A DNA stretch of 62,559 nucleotides, taken from Comamonadaceae bacterium (GTDB taxonomy: Bacteria > Pseudomonadota > Gammaproteobacteria > Burkholderiales > Burkholderiaceae_C). Positions 26,062 to 35,105 of this stretch are shown here, piece after piece. The position numbers and the translations under genes are program-made. Location of the stretch: the NCBI GenBank assembly GCA_013297925.1, contig JAAFJC010000011.1, positions 1 to 62,559 of the forward strand, given 5' to 3'. The notes below the pieces were generated by a model. The model worked only from the letters and a program-made list of their open reading frames with translations, did not search any database and was not told where the DNA came from. The first letter of the stretch is position 1; each line of letters starts with the position of its first letter.

Positions 26062-27641
26062 GCTTCTGCACTCCTGCCTTTGATGGCGAAGATGCCTTGC
26101 GGGCGTTTTTGGATAAAGATGATGATGAACACCAGCACCGAAATCTTGGCCAGCACTGCGCCTGACCAGCCTTCCAAGAATTTATTGAGCACGCCCAAAC
26201 CGAGTGCCGCATACACCGTACCCGCCAATTGCCCGACGCCACCGAGCACCACGACCATGAAGGAATCGACGATATAGCTCTGCCCAAGATCAGGCCCCAC
26301 GTTGCCGATCTGGCTCAGCGCACAACCTGCCAAGCCAGCAATGCCCGAGCCAAGCGAGAAAGCATAGGTATCGATCCGCGCCGTGTTCACGCCCATGCAA
26401 GCAGCAATCGGGCGGTTCTGCGTCACGCCGCGCACGAAGAGACCGAGGCGCGTTTTGCTGATCACCAAGCTCACGCCCACGAGCACGAGGATGGCAAACA
26501 GCACGATCATCACGCGGTTGTACGGCAGCGAAAGATTAGGCAGCAATGCAAAATTGCCGCTCATCCACGAAGGGTTTTCTACACCCACGTTTTGCGCACC
26601 AAAGATCGTGCGCACGAGCTGCATCAAGATCAGGCTGATGCCCCAAGTGGCCAGCAGCGTCTCCAAAGGCCGTCCGTAGAGAAAGCGAATCACCGTGCGC
26701 TCCATCGCCGCGCCAACCAACGCTGAAGCCATGAAGGCTACAGGAATCGCGGCGAGCAAATACGCATCAAACGCACCGGGCAAGTATTGGCGAAACAGGT
26801 TTTGCACCACATAGGTGGCATACGCGCCAATCATGATCAGCTCGCCATGCGCCATGTTGATCACGCCCATGAGGCCGTAGGTGATGGCCAGGCCGAGCGC
26901 GGCGAGCAGCAAGATCGAGCCCAAGCTGATGCCGGTAAACATCACACCCAGCGTCTCGCCCAAACCTAGGGACGATTTGATTTTGGCCAGCGATGCTTCG
27001 AGCTGCGCTTTCACTTCGGCATCGCTCTCTTGCTTCAATCGCTCGTTGAGGAGGAGTTGCGTGGCGGGGTCTTTGCTGTCAGCCAAGGTCTTGGCAGCTT
27101 CGAGGCGCTTGGCTTTGTCAGAGCTGCCCAGCATCGCGGCGGCACGGGCAAGGCCGAGTTTTGCTTTCAGCTCAGGATTAGCCTCCGCTGCTAGCGCTTT
27201 CTCCACCAAGCCGAGCTTGGATTCGTCAGGGTCTTTGAGCAGCGCGGCGATCGCTTCGCCACGCAGTTTGTCGTCTTTAGAAAAAAGTTTCAGTGAAGCT
27301 TGCGCGGTATCGAGCTCGCCGCGCATCCGGTTGTTGTTGATCACATCTTCCGCGCCTTCGGGCAGGGCAGTAGCTTGGCCTGTCACTGGATCAATGGCTT
27401 TGTCATCGCGCACGATGAAGACCTTGCCGCTGGCGGTCTTCACCGCATCGTCACTCAGGGCTTGAATGAAGGCGGCAGTTTTATCGTCAGCATTGGCCAA
27501 GGCTTTGTTGACAGCCTCGATGCGGGCATCAGATTCACCGATGGCCATGCCCTGCGCCTCCTGCGCAGTTAGCGCCGCCGTTGGCGCTGAGTGCAACAGC
27601 GCTAAGCTAAGCAGCGCTGCGTAAAGAATTTTTTGAATCAT
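26058..27641 (-). CDS. urtB: Urea ABC transporter permease UrtB, long form
   Basis: 527 residues: a signal-like N-terminal helix (MIQKILYAALLSLALLHS), about 200 residues of a soluble, helical, Ala/Lys-rich periplasmic region (repeats of the type KLGLVEKALAAEANPELKAKLG), then the LivH-type permease with LAITYGLMGVINMAHGELIM and ALVGAAMERTVIRFLYGRPL. The long periplasmic N-terminal part is, from memory, normal for proteobacterial UrtB. I chose the ATG at 27641, next to an AGG site; the frame extends to 27689. Membrane partner of UrtC. Confidence 0.94.
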   Translation of the reverse strand: MIQKILYAALLSLALLHSAPTAALTAQEAQGMAIGESDARIEAVNKALANADDKTAAFIQALSDDAVKTASGKVFIVRDDKAIDPVTGQATALPEGAEDVINNNRMRGELDTAQASLKLFSKDDKLRGEAIAALLKDPDESKLGLVEKALAAEANPELKAKLGLARAAAMLGSSDKAKRLEAAKTLADSKDPATQLLLNERLKQESDAEVKAQLEASLAKIKSSLGLGETLGVMFTGISLGSILLLAALGLAITYGLMGVINMAHGELIMIGAYATYVVQNLFRQYLPGAFDAYLLAAIPVAFMASALVGAAMERTVIRFLYGRPLETLLATWGISLILMQLVRTIFGAQNVGVENPSWMSGNFALLPNLSLPYNRVMIVLFAILVLVGVSLVISKTRLGLFVRGVTQNRPIAACMGVNTARIDTYAFSLGSGIAGLAGCALSQIGNVGPDLGQSYIVDSFMVVVLGGVGQLAGTVYAALGLGVLNKFLEGWSGAVLAKISVLVFIIIFIQKRPQGIFAIKGRSAEA

Positions 27642-27765
27642 AGAAAAACCTGTCATGTGAGCACGCTGATCGCCCATACGCCGTTGCACAGACGCATGCG
27701 CACACGAGAAGTCTCAAAACATGAAGGGCAGCCAAGCCGCCCTTCATGCTTATCTCATCGGGTCA

Positions 27766-29040
27766 TTAGGCTTTCTTCGCTGGTTCGTCAGGCTTCTTCT
27801 CGTTGCCAGGAATGTAGGGGCTCCATGGCTTAGCCTTCACTGGGCCAGGCGTCTTCCACACCACGTTGAACTGACCATCGGCCTTGATTTCGCCAATGAA
27901 CACGCTCTTGTGCAGGTGATGGTTTTTCTCATCCATTTTGCTGGTGATGCCGGATGGTGCTTTGAAGGTCTGGCCTGCCATGGCAGCGATCACTTTGTCC
28001 ACTTCCACAGACTTAGCTTTCTCAACCGCTTGCTTCCACATGTTGATGCCGATGTAGGTGGCTTCCATCGGGTCGTTGGTCAGCGGCTTGTCTTTGTGGC
28101 CAGCGATGCCTTTGGCTTTGGCGTAAGCGCTCCATTTTTTGATGAACTCGTCGTTGGCTGGGTTCTTGATGCTCTGGAAATAGTTCCAAGCAGCCAAGTG
28201 GCCAACGAGTGGCTTGGTGTCCACACCGCGCAGCTCTTCTTCGCCCACCGAGAAGGCGACCACGGGCACGTCCTTGGCCTTGAGGCCAGCATTGCCCAGC
28301 TCTTTGTAGAAAGGCACGTTGGAATCACCGTTAATGGTGGAGACCACAGCCGTCTTGCCGCCCGCAGCGAATTTCTTCACATCTGCCACGATGGTTTGAT
28401 AGTCAGAGTGGCCGAATGGGGTGTATTTCTCGTCGATGTCTTTGTCAGCCACGCCCTTGCTCTTCAAGTAAGCGCGCAGGATTTTGTTGGTGGTGCGTGG
28501 GTACACATAGTCGGTACCGAGCAAGACCCAGCGCTTGGCTGCGCCGCCGTCTTTGCTCATCAGGTAGTCCACAGCGGGAATAGCTTGCTGGTTAGGCGCT
28601 GCGCCGGTGTAGAACACGTTCTTAGAAAGCTCTTCGCCTTCGTATTGCACGGGGTAGAACAGCAGGCCGTTGAGTTCTTCAACCACTGGAAGCACAGACT
28701 TGCGAGACACAGAAGTCCAGCAGCCGAAAATCACCGAGACTTTATCTTGCGTGAGCAATTGCTTGGTCTTCTCAGCAAACAGCGGCCAGTTGGATGCGGG
28801 ATCAACGATCACAGCTTCGAGCTTCTTGCCCATCACGCCACCCTTGGCATTGATCTCTTCAATCGCCATGAGCACGGTGTCTTTGAGCACCGTCTCAGAA
28901 ATAGCCATCGTGCCAGACAAGCTGTGCAAAATGCCGACCTTAATCGTGCCACCGGCTTGCGCCATGACATTGCTAGATACGCCAGACAGTGCAACGGCTG
29001 TTGCAGCGCTGAGCGATTTGATAGTTTCGCGACGATCCAT
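27766..29040 (-). CDS. urtA: Urea-binding periplasmic protein UrtA
   Basis: 424-residue solute-binding protein of the amide/urea branch of the Leu/Ile/Val family. A signal peptide spans ~1-28 (RRETIKSLSAATAVALSGVSSNVMAQ; the two arginines give it a weak Tat look). Marks: VGILHSLSGTMAISE, IFGCWTSVSRKSVLP, and NGLLFYPVQYEGEE, the last two diagnostic of UrtA/FmdD. The ATG at 29040 has a GGAG site; the frame upstream of it is spurious. It heads the urtABCDE operon; two inverted CATACGCC words lie 76-124 bases upstream. Confidence 0.96.
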   Translation of the reverse strand: MDRRETIKSLSAATAVALSGVSSNVMAQAGGTIKVGILHSLSGTMAISETVLKDTVLMAIEEINAKGGVMGKKLEAVIVDPASNWPLFAEKTKQLLTQDKVSVIFGCWTSVSRKSVLPVVEELNGLLFYPVQYEGEELSKNVFYTGAAPNQQAIPAVDYLMSKDGGAAKRWVLLGTDYVYPRTTNKILRAYLKSKGVADKDIDEKYTPFGHSDYQTIVADVKKFAAGGKTAVVSTINGDSNVPFYKELGNAGLKAKDVPVVAFSVGEEELRGVDTKPLVGHLAAWNYFQSIKNPANDEFIKKWSAYAKAKGIAGHKDKPLTNDPMEATYIGINMWKQAVEKAKSVEVDKVIAAMAGQTFKAPSGITSKMDEKNHHLHKSVFIGEIKADGQFNVVWKTPGPVKAKPWSPYIPGNEKKPDEPAKKA

Positions 29041-29638
29041 TGAAAATTCTCCAAGAAAAATGAGTAGCCGCTGGTTGCGGACAAATGCATCTTCTTGGAT
29101 TTGGCTCGGGCGAACCATACGCCGCATGGCTAACTTTGGCGGCTTGTACGCTGAATGGCGTATGCAGTCGAAGGTGGTTGGCGTCTCGCGGCAGGCTACG
29201 GGCAGTGCGCTTGCGCCCAGAGCAGCGACCCCTTCGGGGGAGCATCTGCAGTACTCGCGATTAGGGCACGGCACCCAAACTCGCTTCGCTCAAACAAGGG
29301 TGCCTCTTCGGCCCTGCTCACTGCGTGCTTCGAGCTCGCTGCTCAATCGGGCGCAATCACACTGTCCGCAGCCCGCCGCGAGGGTAACAGTGTTAGAGCG
29401 CAAATGAAAATATCGCTAAAAGCACGATGTGGCAGTGCCGTGGCCATGCAGCACAATCAGAGCTCCGGGCTGGAAGCACGGAAGAATTTGATGATTCGCT
29501 TGATAAGAAGCCGGCCATCGAAGATCAAATTCTGAGTACTGCACAGGCTCACCGCGAAGCGGGCCGGGGCTCGTGCGGCATGGCTACGGCGCTGGCGCAG
29601 CGTGCGTTCTGACCAAGGCGTACACAAAGAGCGAACAC
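29041..29638 (-). other. Long gap upstream of urtA, probable promoter region
   Basis: About 600 bases without a supportable gene. It must contain the urtA promoter. CATACGCC (29116-29123) and its inverse GGCGTATG (29157-29164) form a spaced inverted repeat; the same CATACGCC occurs at 27675-27682, 34 bases before urtB. A GGCACCC/GGGTGCC hairpin lies at 29270-29304. I see no convincing sigma-54 (GG-N10-GC) element. Confidence 0.5.
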
Positions 29639-29677
29639 TACGACTTCAATAGCACTCTACGCAGTAAATACGCCGGC
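29639..29677 (+). repeat. 39-bp dispersed repeat, copy 7
   Basis: Forward copy: TACGACTTCAATAGCACTC at the left, ACGCCGGC at the right. It lies 23 bases beyond the stop of the response regulator gene, in the gap towards urtA. Confidence 0.75.
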
Positions 29678-29700
29678 AATATGCCATTTTCGATCTAAAT

Positions 29701-30681
29701 TCACCCCTCAAACTGAGGATGCAACTGCTTGATGCGATTCAGCGCCATCGCCGCTGCCGCAGTGCGAGTCTCGACGCCCATTTTGGCGTGGATGCGCTCT
29801 AAGTGTTTTTTCACGGTGGCGGGGCTGGTGCCTAGGATATCGCCGATATCGCGGTTGATTTTGCCTTTGACGACCCAGTACAGCACTTCGGCTTCACGCG
29901 CGGTGAGGCCGAATTGGCTGCTCATGCTCTCAAGAATAGTGGTGTCGTTGCTCTCTCGCATAACGATGAGCCAATCACCGCCGGCATCGCTGTCTCCGGT
30001 TTGCTGGTGCAGGCGGAAGCTGAGGCGGCGGTCTGCGTTGTCGATGACTAATCTTGAAGGCTCGAAGTTTGTGGCGTTCACTGCATCGCCCAAGCGCTGC
30101 ACGCTTTGACGAATCCAGAGGAGCACTTTTTCTGGCGTCTCTGGCGCACTGGTGCCGAAATAGCGCATGAGCAGCTCGCGTGCCAACGGCGTTTGCCACA
30201 TGAGTTTGCCGTCTGCCAAGCGCACGGTGATGCTGGCATAGCCGAAGGCATCGAGCGCATTGCGGGCTTGGCGCTGGGCGCGGGCGGCATTCAGGTGCAC
30301 ACGCATGCGGGCGATCACCTCTCTAGGCTTGACGGGCTTGGTGACGTAATCCACACCGCCGGCGGCGAGCGCGGCTTCAATGTGCTCGGTCTCAGTCAAT
30401 CCCGTCATGAAGATGATGGGGATGTGGCTCGTTTCGGCATCCGCCTTCAAGCGCCGCGCCACTTCAAAGCCATCCATGCCGGGCATGCGGGCATCGAGCA
30501 AGATCACATCGGGTAAGGCTTCGGCGGCGCGTTGCAAAGCGCTTGCGCCATCGAGCGCCACAAGCACGGTGTAGCCAGCCTGCTCCATCGCATCGTGCAG
30601 CAGGCTCACGTTGTCGGGCACGTCGTCCACGATCAAGACGACAGGCTGCTCGATCAAGGCATCGGGTAAATCAGGATTCAT
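29701..30681 (-). CDS. Response regulator, receiver plus LuxR-type HTH
   Basis: 326 residues. The receiver domain (~15-130) has the acidic pair in VLIVDDVPDN, phospho-Asp in VILLDARMPG (~62), Thr in IIFMTGL and Lys in VTKPVKP. A middle region of ~110 residues is unassigned. A C-terminal LuxR/NarL-type helix-turn-helix (FGLTAREAEVLYWVVKGK, TVKKHLERIHAKM) should bind DNA. Its start overlaps the 3' end of the permease-kinase gene by 11 bases, so this is the cognate regulator. Position between urtA and ureA suggests control of urea uptake and urease, which is inference. Confidence 0.92.
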   Translation of the reverse strand: MNPDLPDALIEQPVVLIVDDVPDNVSLLHDAMEQAGYTVLVALDGASALQRAAEALPDVILLDARMPGMDGFEVARRLKADAETSHIPIIFMTGLTETEHIEAALAAGGVDYVTKPVKPREVIARMRVHLNAARAQRQARNALDAFGYASITVRLADGKLMWQTPLARELLMRYFGTSAPETPEKVLLWIRQSVQRLGDAVNATNFEPSRLVIDNADRRLSFRLHQQTGDSDAGGDWLIVMRESNDTTILESMSSQFGLTAREAEVLYWVVKGKINRDIGDILGTSPATVKKHLERIHAKMGVETRTAAAAMALNRIKQLHPQFEG

Positions 30682-33600
30682 CTAAAGCGGTTTGAATAAA
30701 CTGAGCAATCGCGTCGAATTGATAGGCTTTGAGCGAGGTTTGGATGCGCGCCACAAAAGCGCCATGCTCGGGAGATTGCAATGCATCGAGCGCGCTGCTG
30801 ATGCCACGATAGTAGCCCAAGCGGGCGTGGCCGAGCATGGCTTGGAGGGTGGCACCGTCTGGAAAGATAATTTTTTCTGAAGACTTTGGCGTGTTTTGAG
30901 CCTCTAGCCGGCGAATATTGTGCGCGGAGTGATCCTCAATCCATAGCAAGCCGAGGCGCTGGCCGATCCAATCAAGCAGCTCATCGAGCACGATGGGTTT
31001 GACGAAAAAATCTGCGGGCGTGATGCCCACCGTGTTGTCCAGCGATTTATCAAAGGCATTGGCCGAGACGATGGCCACATGCGGCGCGCGGTAGCCTGCG
31101 GCGCGCAGCGCGGCAATGGTTTGCCAGCCATCGAGCCCCGGCATGGCCAAATCCATGAAGATGATGTGGGGCTGCAAACCGCTGGCCAGCAGTTGCAAGC
31201 ATTGCTCGCCCGATGCGGCTTGGCTCATCTCAAAGCCAAGCGCCCCAAGGCGCTGCATGAGCACATCGCGATCCGCTTCTTCGTTGTCTACCGTGAGCAC
31301 GCGGATGCGCTCACCCGCGTAGCCAGTGCGCCGCTTTTTCGGCAGCATCGCGCCCTGCCCTGCACCCTCTCGCAGCTCGGGCAAAAACACACGCGCTTTG
31401 AAATTGCTGCCTTGCCCAAGCTTTGTGCTCACGCTCAGCTCCCCGCCCATCAAATCCACAAGCATTTTGGCAATGGTGAGCCCCAGGCCTGCGCCACTTG
31501 TACCCGCGCTGCTGCCACCTCGTTCGAAGGGCTCAAACACTTTTTGCACCACGGCTTCACTCATGCCCGGCCCCGTGTCGATGATTTCAAAGCTGGCCAT
31601 CTCGCGCGCATGGCGCACGCGGAAAGTCACCGAGCCGCTGGATGTGAACTTCACCGCGTTGCCCAGTAAATTGATCAGCACTTGCCTCAGACGCTTTAAA
31701 TCAGCCCGCACGAGTGGCGGCAAATTCGCAGGCGCATCGAACTCAAAGCGCAGGCCTTTTTCTGCGGTTTGCAGGGCGAAGAGATTGCGAATTTCTTCGA
31801 GCGTATCGAGCCAATAAACCGGCTTCACATCGAGTTTGAGCTTGCCACCTTCGATCTGCGCGAGATCCAGCGTGCCTTCAATCAGCGAGAGCAAATGATC
31901 GCCGCCGCGCTTGATTACCGTGACGGCCTGGCGGGTTTTCGCAGGCATGGCGGCATCTTCATCGAGCAACTGTGCATAGCCAAGAATAGAATTGAGCGGC
32001 GTGCGCAGCTCGTGGCTGATGGCGCTGATATAGCGGCTCTTGGCCAAATTCGCGCTCTCGGCCAGCTCTTTGGCCTCTTGCAATTGCTGATCGGTGATTT
32101 TGTGCGACTCAATCTCTCGCATCAGCGCTTCGGTCTGCCGATTCGATTCTTCCTGCGCCACCATGCGGCTCTTGTGCGCGAGCACGAGCCACCAGCAGAC
32201 AATGCCCGCAATCAGCAGCAGCGCGAGAAAAGCTTTGAGATAACCCGATTGCAATTCAGTGGCAAAGTTATCTGCGCCTTCTGCAAACAAGGAAAACTGC
32301 TCTCGGTAGAGCAAGCCAAAAAACACCGCGAGCAGCGGCGCAACGATGGCCATCAGCAACAAATAATGCCCGAGCCCTGAATGAATGTAGGGCCACATTC
32401 TCTTGGGCAACACGCGTTGCAAGACTGCCGCCCACTGGCTCGATAGCTTGGCCTGCGGTTTGCAGAGATCATCGCAACGCGCATCCAGCGTGCAGCACAG
32501 GCTGCAAATCGGCCCTTGGTAAGCGGGGCAATGCGCCATATCTTCGCCTTCGTAAGCGCGCTCGCAGATCACGCAGATGCGCTCACGGGCTGGTTGGAGC
32601 TTTTTGCCGAGGTAGTTTTCATCACGCCATTCGCTCTCTCGCGCGATGTAATATTTTCCCTTCGTGATCCAAGCAATCAAAGGCGCGCAAATCATGGCGG
32701 TGACCAAGGCAATCAACGCCGAGAATGCCTGCGCCAGCTCACCAAACGCGCCCAGATAGGCCATCACCGAAAGCACCGAAGCAATGCCCATCGCGCCCAC
32801 GCCCACGGGGTTGATGTCATACAAATGGGCTCGCTTGAATTCAATGCCTTTGGGTGACAAACCCAGCGGTTTGTTGATCACTAAATCCGCTACCACAGCC
32901 ATCATCCAGGCAATCGCCACATTGGAATAGAGCCCTAGCACTTCACCCAACGCTTTAAACACATTGAGCTCCATCAGTACCAGCGCGATGAAGATATTGA
33001 AGATCACCCAGACCACGCGCCCCGGATGACTGTGCGTGAGGCGCGAGAAAAAATTGCTCCATGCGAGCGAGCCGGCATAAGCATTCGTCACATTGATTTT
33101 GATTTGCGAGACGACGACGAAGATCATGGTGATCGCCACCGCCCAGCCGTAATTCGCAAAGCCTGCGTTGTAGGCCGCGAGATACATTTGGTTGGGATCA
33201 ACCGCTCGGTCTACAGGCACGGATAAGCTGATCGCCAGATACGCCAGCAAGCAGCCGCCCAGCATTTTGAGCACACCGGGGATCACCCAGCCGGGGCCGC
33301 CGATCAGTGTGGCAATCCACCATTTTTTGCGGTTTTCTTTCGTCTTCTCCGGCATGAAGCGCAAGTAATCCACTTGCTCACCCATCTGCGTGATCAAAGC
33401 CACCCCAACCGTCATGCCTGCGCCGAAGTAGAGCAAATTGAAATTACCGCCCTTGCCGTTTTCTCCGGCATAAAGCTGCAGCTCACTCAGAATGCCCGGA
33501 TGCGCGTTGAAAACAAAAATGAAAGGCAAGATCAGCAAGAAAATCCAAAGAGGTTGCGTCCATACCTGCAATCGGCTGATGGTGGTGATGCCATAAAGCA

Positions 33601-34132
33601 CCAGCGGGATCACCACCAAGGCGCAGATCAAATAGCCCCAAGCGGGAGGAATGCCAAAAGCCAGCTCCAAGGCGTAAGCCATCACAGCGGCCTCAAGCGC
33701 GAAGAAGATGAAAGTAAACGTGGCGTAGATGAGCGAAGTGATGGTCGAGCCAATGTAGCCAAAACCAGCCCCGCGCGTGAGTAAATCCATATCCACCCCG
33801 TAGCGCGCGGCATACACCGAGATCGGCAAGCCAGCGAGGAAGATGATCAGCCCTGTGGCGAGAATTGCCCAAAGCGCGTTGATGAAACCGTATTGCACCA
33901 GCAGCGTCGCGCCCACGGCCTCCAAGATCAAAAACGAAGCCGCGCCAAACGCCGTGTTCGCCACCTTCATCTCAGACCAAAGCCGAAAGCGCCGAGGCGT
34001 GAAGCGCAGCGCGTAATCCTCCATGCTCTCGCTGGCCACCCAAGAGTTGTAATCGCGCCGAATTTTGATGACTTTTTGCACTGCGCCAGCTTCTGCTGTT
34101 GGCTGAGATGAGGATGCGTCGGCGGGGGTCAT
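30671..34132 (-). CDS. NCS1 permease - Cys-cluster - hybrid histidine kinase fusion
   Basis: 1153 residues in one chain. Residues ~45-490 are an NCS1-type (purine/pyrimidine/allantoin) permease with about twelve membrane segments (EMKVANTAFGAASFL, MGEQVDYLRFMPEKT). Residues ~517-558 hold nine cysteines (CVICERAYEGEDMAHCP, CSLCC, CDDLC), probably a metal or redox site. Two more membrane helices lead to a histidine kinase (phospho-His in SHELRTPLNS, ~706; N-box LLGNAVKF; G-boxes DTGPGM, GAGLGLTIAKML), a receiver (MDLAMPG, ~992) and a helical tail that may be Hpt-like. It is a likely sensor-transporter for a urea-related compound; ligand unknown. Divergent from ureA with 107 bases between. Confidence 0.92.
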   Translation of the reverse strand: MTPADASSSQPTAEAGAVQKVIKIRRDYNSWVASESMEDYALRFTPRRFRLWSEMKVANTAFGAASFLILEAVGATLLVQYGFINALWAILATGLIIFLAGLPISVYAARYGVDMDLLTRGAGFGYIGSTITSLIYATFTFIFFALEAAVMAYALELAFGIPPAWGYLICALVVIPLVLYGITTISRLQVWTQPLWIFLLILPFIFVFNAHPGILSELQLYAGENGKGGNFNLLYFGAGMTVGVALITQMGEQVDYLRFMPEKTKENRKKWWIATLIGGPGWVIPGVLKMLGGCLLAYLAISLSVPVDRAVDPNQMYLAAYNAGFANYGWAVAITMIFVVVSQIKINVTNAYAGSLAWSNFFSRLTHSHPGRVVWVIFNIFIALVLMELNVFKALGEVLGLYSNVAIAWMMAVVADLVINKPLGLSPKGIEFKRAHLYDINPVGVGAMGIASVLSVMAYLGAFGELAQAFSALIALVTAMICAPLIAWITKGKYYIARESEWRDENYLGKKLQPARERICVICERAYEGEDMAHCPAYQGPICSLCCTLDARCDDLCKPQAKLSSQWAAVLQRVLPKRMWPYIHSGLGHYLLLMAIVAPLLAVFFGLLYREQFSLFAEGADNFATELQSGYLKAFLALLLIAGIVCWWLVLAHKSRMVAQEESNRQTEALMREIESHKITDQQLQEAKELAESANLAKSRYISAISHELRTPLNSILGYAQLLDEDAAMPAKTRQAVTVIKRGGDHLLSLIEGTLDLAQIEGGKLKLDVKPVYWLDTLEEIRNLFALQTAEKGLRFEFDAPANLPPLVRADLKRLRQVLINLLGNAVKFTSSGSVTFRVRHAREMASFEIIDTGPGMSEAVVQKVFEPFERGGSSAGTSGAGLGLTIAKMLVDLMGGELSVSTKLGQGSNFKARVFLPELREGAGQGAMLPKKRRTGYAGERIRVLTVDNEEADRDVLMQRLGALGFEMSQAASGEQCLQLLASGLQPHIIFMDLAMPGLDGWQTIAALRAAGYRAPHVAIVSANAFDKSLDNTVGITPADFFVKPIVLDELLDWIGQRLGLLWIEDHSAHNIRRLEAQNTPKSSEKIIFPDGATLQAMLGHARLGYYRGISSALDALQSPEHGAFVARIQTSLKAYQFDAIAQFIQTALDES

Positions 34133-34205
34133 GAGTCAATTGTGCCCGACGAGCATGGGCTATTAGCTACGTCATTCGGCGCATGCACCAAGATGGGTTG
34201 CGCAC

Positions 34206-34233
34206 TTGCAAAGCGCCGCGATTCCCAGATAAT
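34206..34233 (+). promoter_or_regulatory. Putative promoter of the ureA operon
   Basis: TTGCAA (34206-34211), a 16-base spacer, GATAAT (34228-34233). Transcription would start near 34240, which is the ureA ATG itself, so either the transcript is leaderless or the true promoter is elsewhere. No Shine-Dalgarno sequence precedes this ATG. Confidence 0.3.
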
Positions 34234-34239
34234 GAAGCT

Positions 34240-34542
34240 ATGGAACTGACACCTCGCGAAAAAGACAAACTCCTCATCTTCACCGCCGCGCTTTTGGCTG
34301 AGCGCCGCAAAGCACGCGGCCTGAAGCTCAATTACCCCGAAGCCATTGCTTTCATTAGCGCCGCTGTGATGGAAGGCGCGCGTGATGGCAAAACCGTGGC
34401 GCAGCTCATGAGCGAAGGCCGCAATGTGCTCACGAAAGCCGATGTGATGGACGGTATCGCTGAGATGATCCCCGACATTCAAATTGAGGCCACGTTTCCT
34501 GATGGCACGAAGCTAGTGACTGTGCATCAGCCTATCCAGTGA
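34240..34542 (+). CDS. ureA: Urease gamma subunit
   Basis: 100-residue small structural subunit of the nickel urease that hydrolyses urea to ammonia and carbamate. The protein starts [20 protein letters not shown] and has [11 protein letters not shown] and [18 protein letters not shown], all typical of UreA; 100 residues is the standard length. The frame opens at 34183, but the extra 19 residues are not conserved. It heads the ureA-fmdE-like-orf56-ureBCEFG series. Its stop is five bases before the next ATG. Confidence 0.97.
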   Translation: MELTPREKDKLLIFTAALLAERRKARGLKLNYPEAIAFISAAVMEGARDGKTVAQLMSEGRNVLTKADVMDGIAEMIPDIQIEATFPDGTKLVTVHQPIQ

Positions 34543-34547
34543 TCTTT

Positions 34548-35105
34548 ATGAAAAAACATCTGTTTACCGGCATGAAATCTGCGCAACGTGCTATTTTTTC
34601 AATAGCGACTGCGTTGATCCTCTGTACTGCCCCCTCAGCCCATGCACATGGTGACCCGAACGATGCCACCACCATCTCCGCGCAAGATTGGGTCACATGG
34701 GGCGAGGTCGTCCACGGCGGCTTCGGCTCGCATATCGCTTTGGGCATTCGCATCGGTGAAGATGCATTGAAGCGCTTGGGCGCGAAGCGGCGTGATGTGG
34801 AAGTCACCGTCACTGAAGGCGCGAAAGCGCCCTGCGCCTGTGTGGCCGATGGCATCACTCTCGCTACGGCGGCATCCGCTGGCCAGCGCAGCCTCACTGT
34901 GTTGCCAAAATCAACCGATGAAAGCTTCATGGCCGTGATTGAAATTCGCAAAAAGAAAAGCGACAAAGCTGTGACCTACCGCATCCCCGCCAGCGCGCAA
35001 GCTCCTCTTGGCAATATGAACATTGGCAAATCCGCCGCAGAGCGCTTCGCTTTGGTGATGAATGCGCCCGAATCCTCGCTGTACAACATCTCGGAGAAAA
35101 AATGA
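34548..35105 (+). CDS. Periplasmic FmdE-like protein
   Basis: 185 residues. A signal peptide ends near AHAHG (~33), and its middle (TGMKSAQRAIFSIATA) is encoded by a copy of the 39-bp repeat. The mature part resembles FmdE (formylmethanofuran dehydrogenase subunit E) domains: GGFGSHIALGIRIGEDALKRLG, then VTVTEGAKAPCACVADGI with a conserved Cys, then FMAVIEIRKK. Exported stand-alone FmdE domains exist in bacteria, but I know no settled function. Position between ureA and ureB hints at nickel or another metal, as does the small His-rich partner that overlaps its stop (ATGA). An alternative GTG at 34539 overlaps the ureA stop. Confidence 0.78.
   Translation: MKKHLFTGMKSAQRAIFSIATALILCTAPSAHAHGDPNDATTISAQDWVTWGEVVHGGFGSHIALGIRIGEDALKRLGAKRRDVEVTVTEGAKAPCACVADGITLATAASAGQRSLTVLPKSTDESFMAVIEIRKKKSDKAVTYRIPASAQAPLGNMNIGKSAAERFALVMNAPESSLYNISEKK
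34566..34604 (-). repeat. 39-bp dispersed repeat, copy 8, in a signal peptide
   Basis: Reverse copy (ACCGGCATGAAATCTGCGCA at the left, GCTATTTTTTCAATA at the right). It encodes residues ~7-19 of the FmdE-like precursor, i.e. the positively charged end and first half of the hydrophobic core of its signal peptide. Confidence 0.75.

Noticed and set aside
27721-29043. A 440-residue frame antisense to urtA
   Set aside because: No recognisable domain and exactly covers UrtA, which has a signal peptide and family motifs.
29155-29535. A 126-residue frame in the gap upstream of urtA
   Set aside because: No ribosome site, low-complexity composition and no motif; the region looks non-coding.
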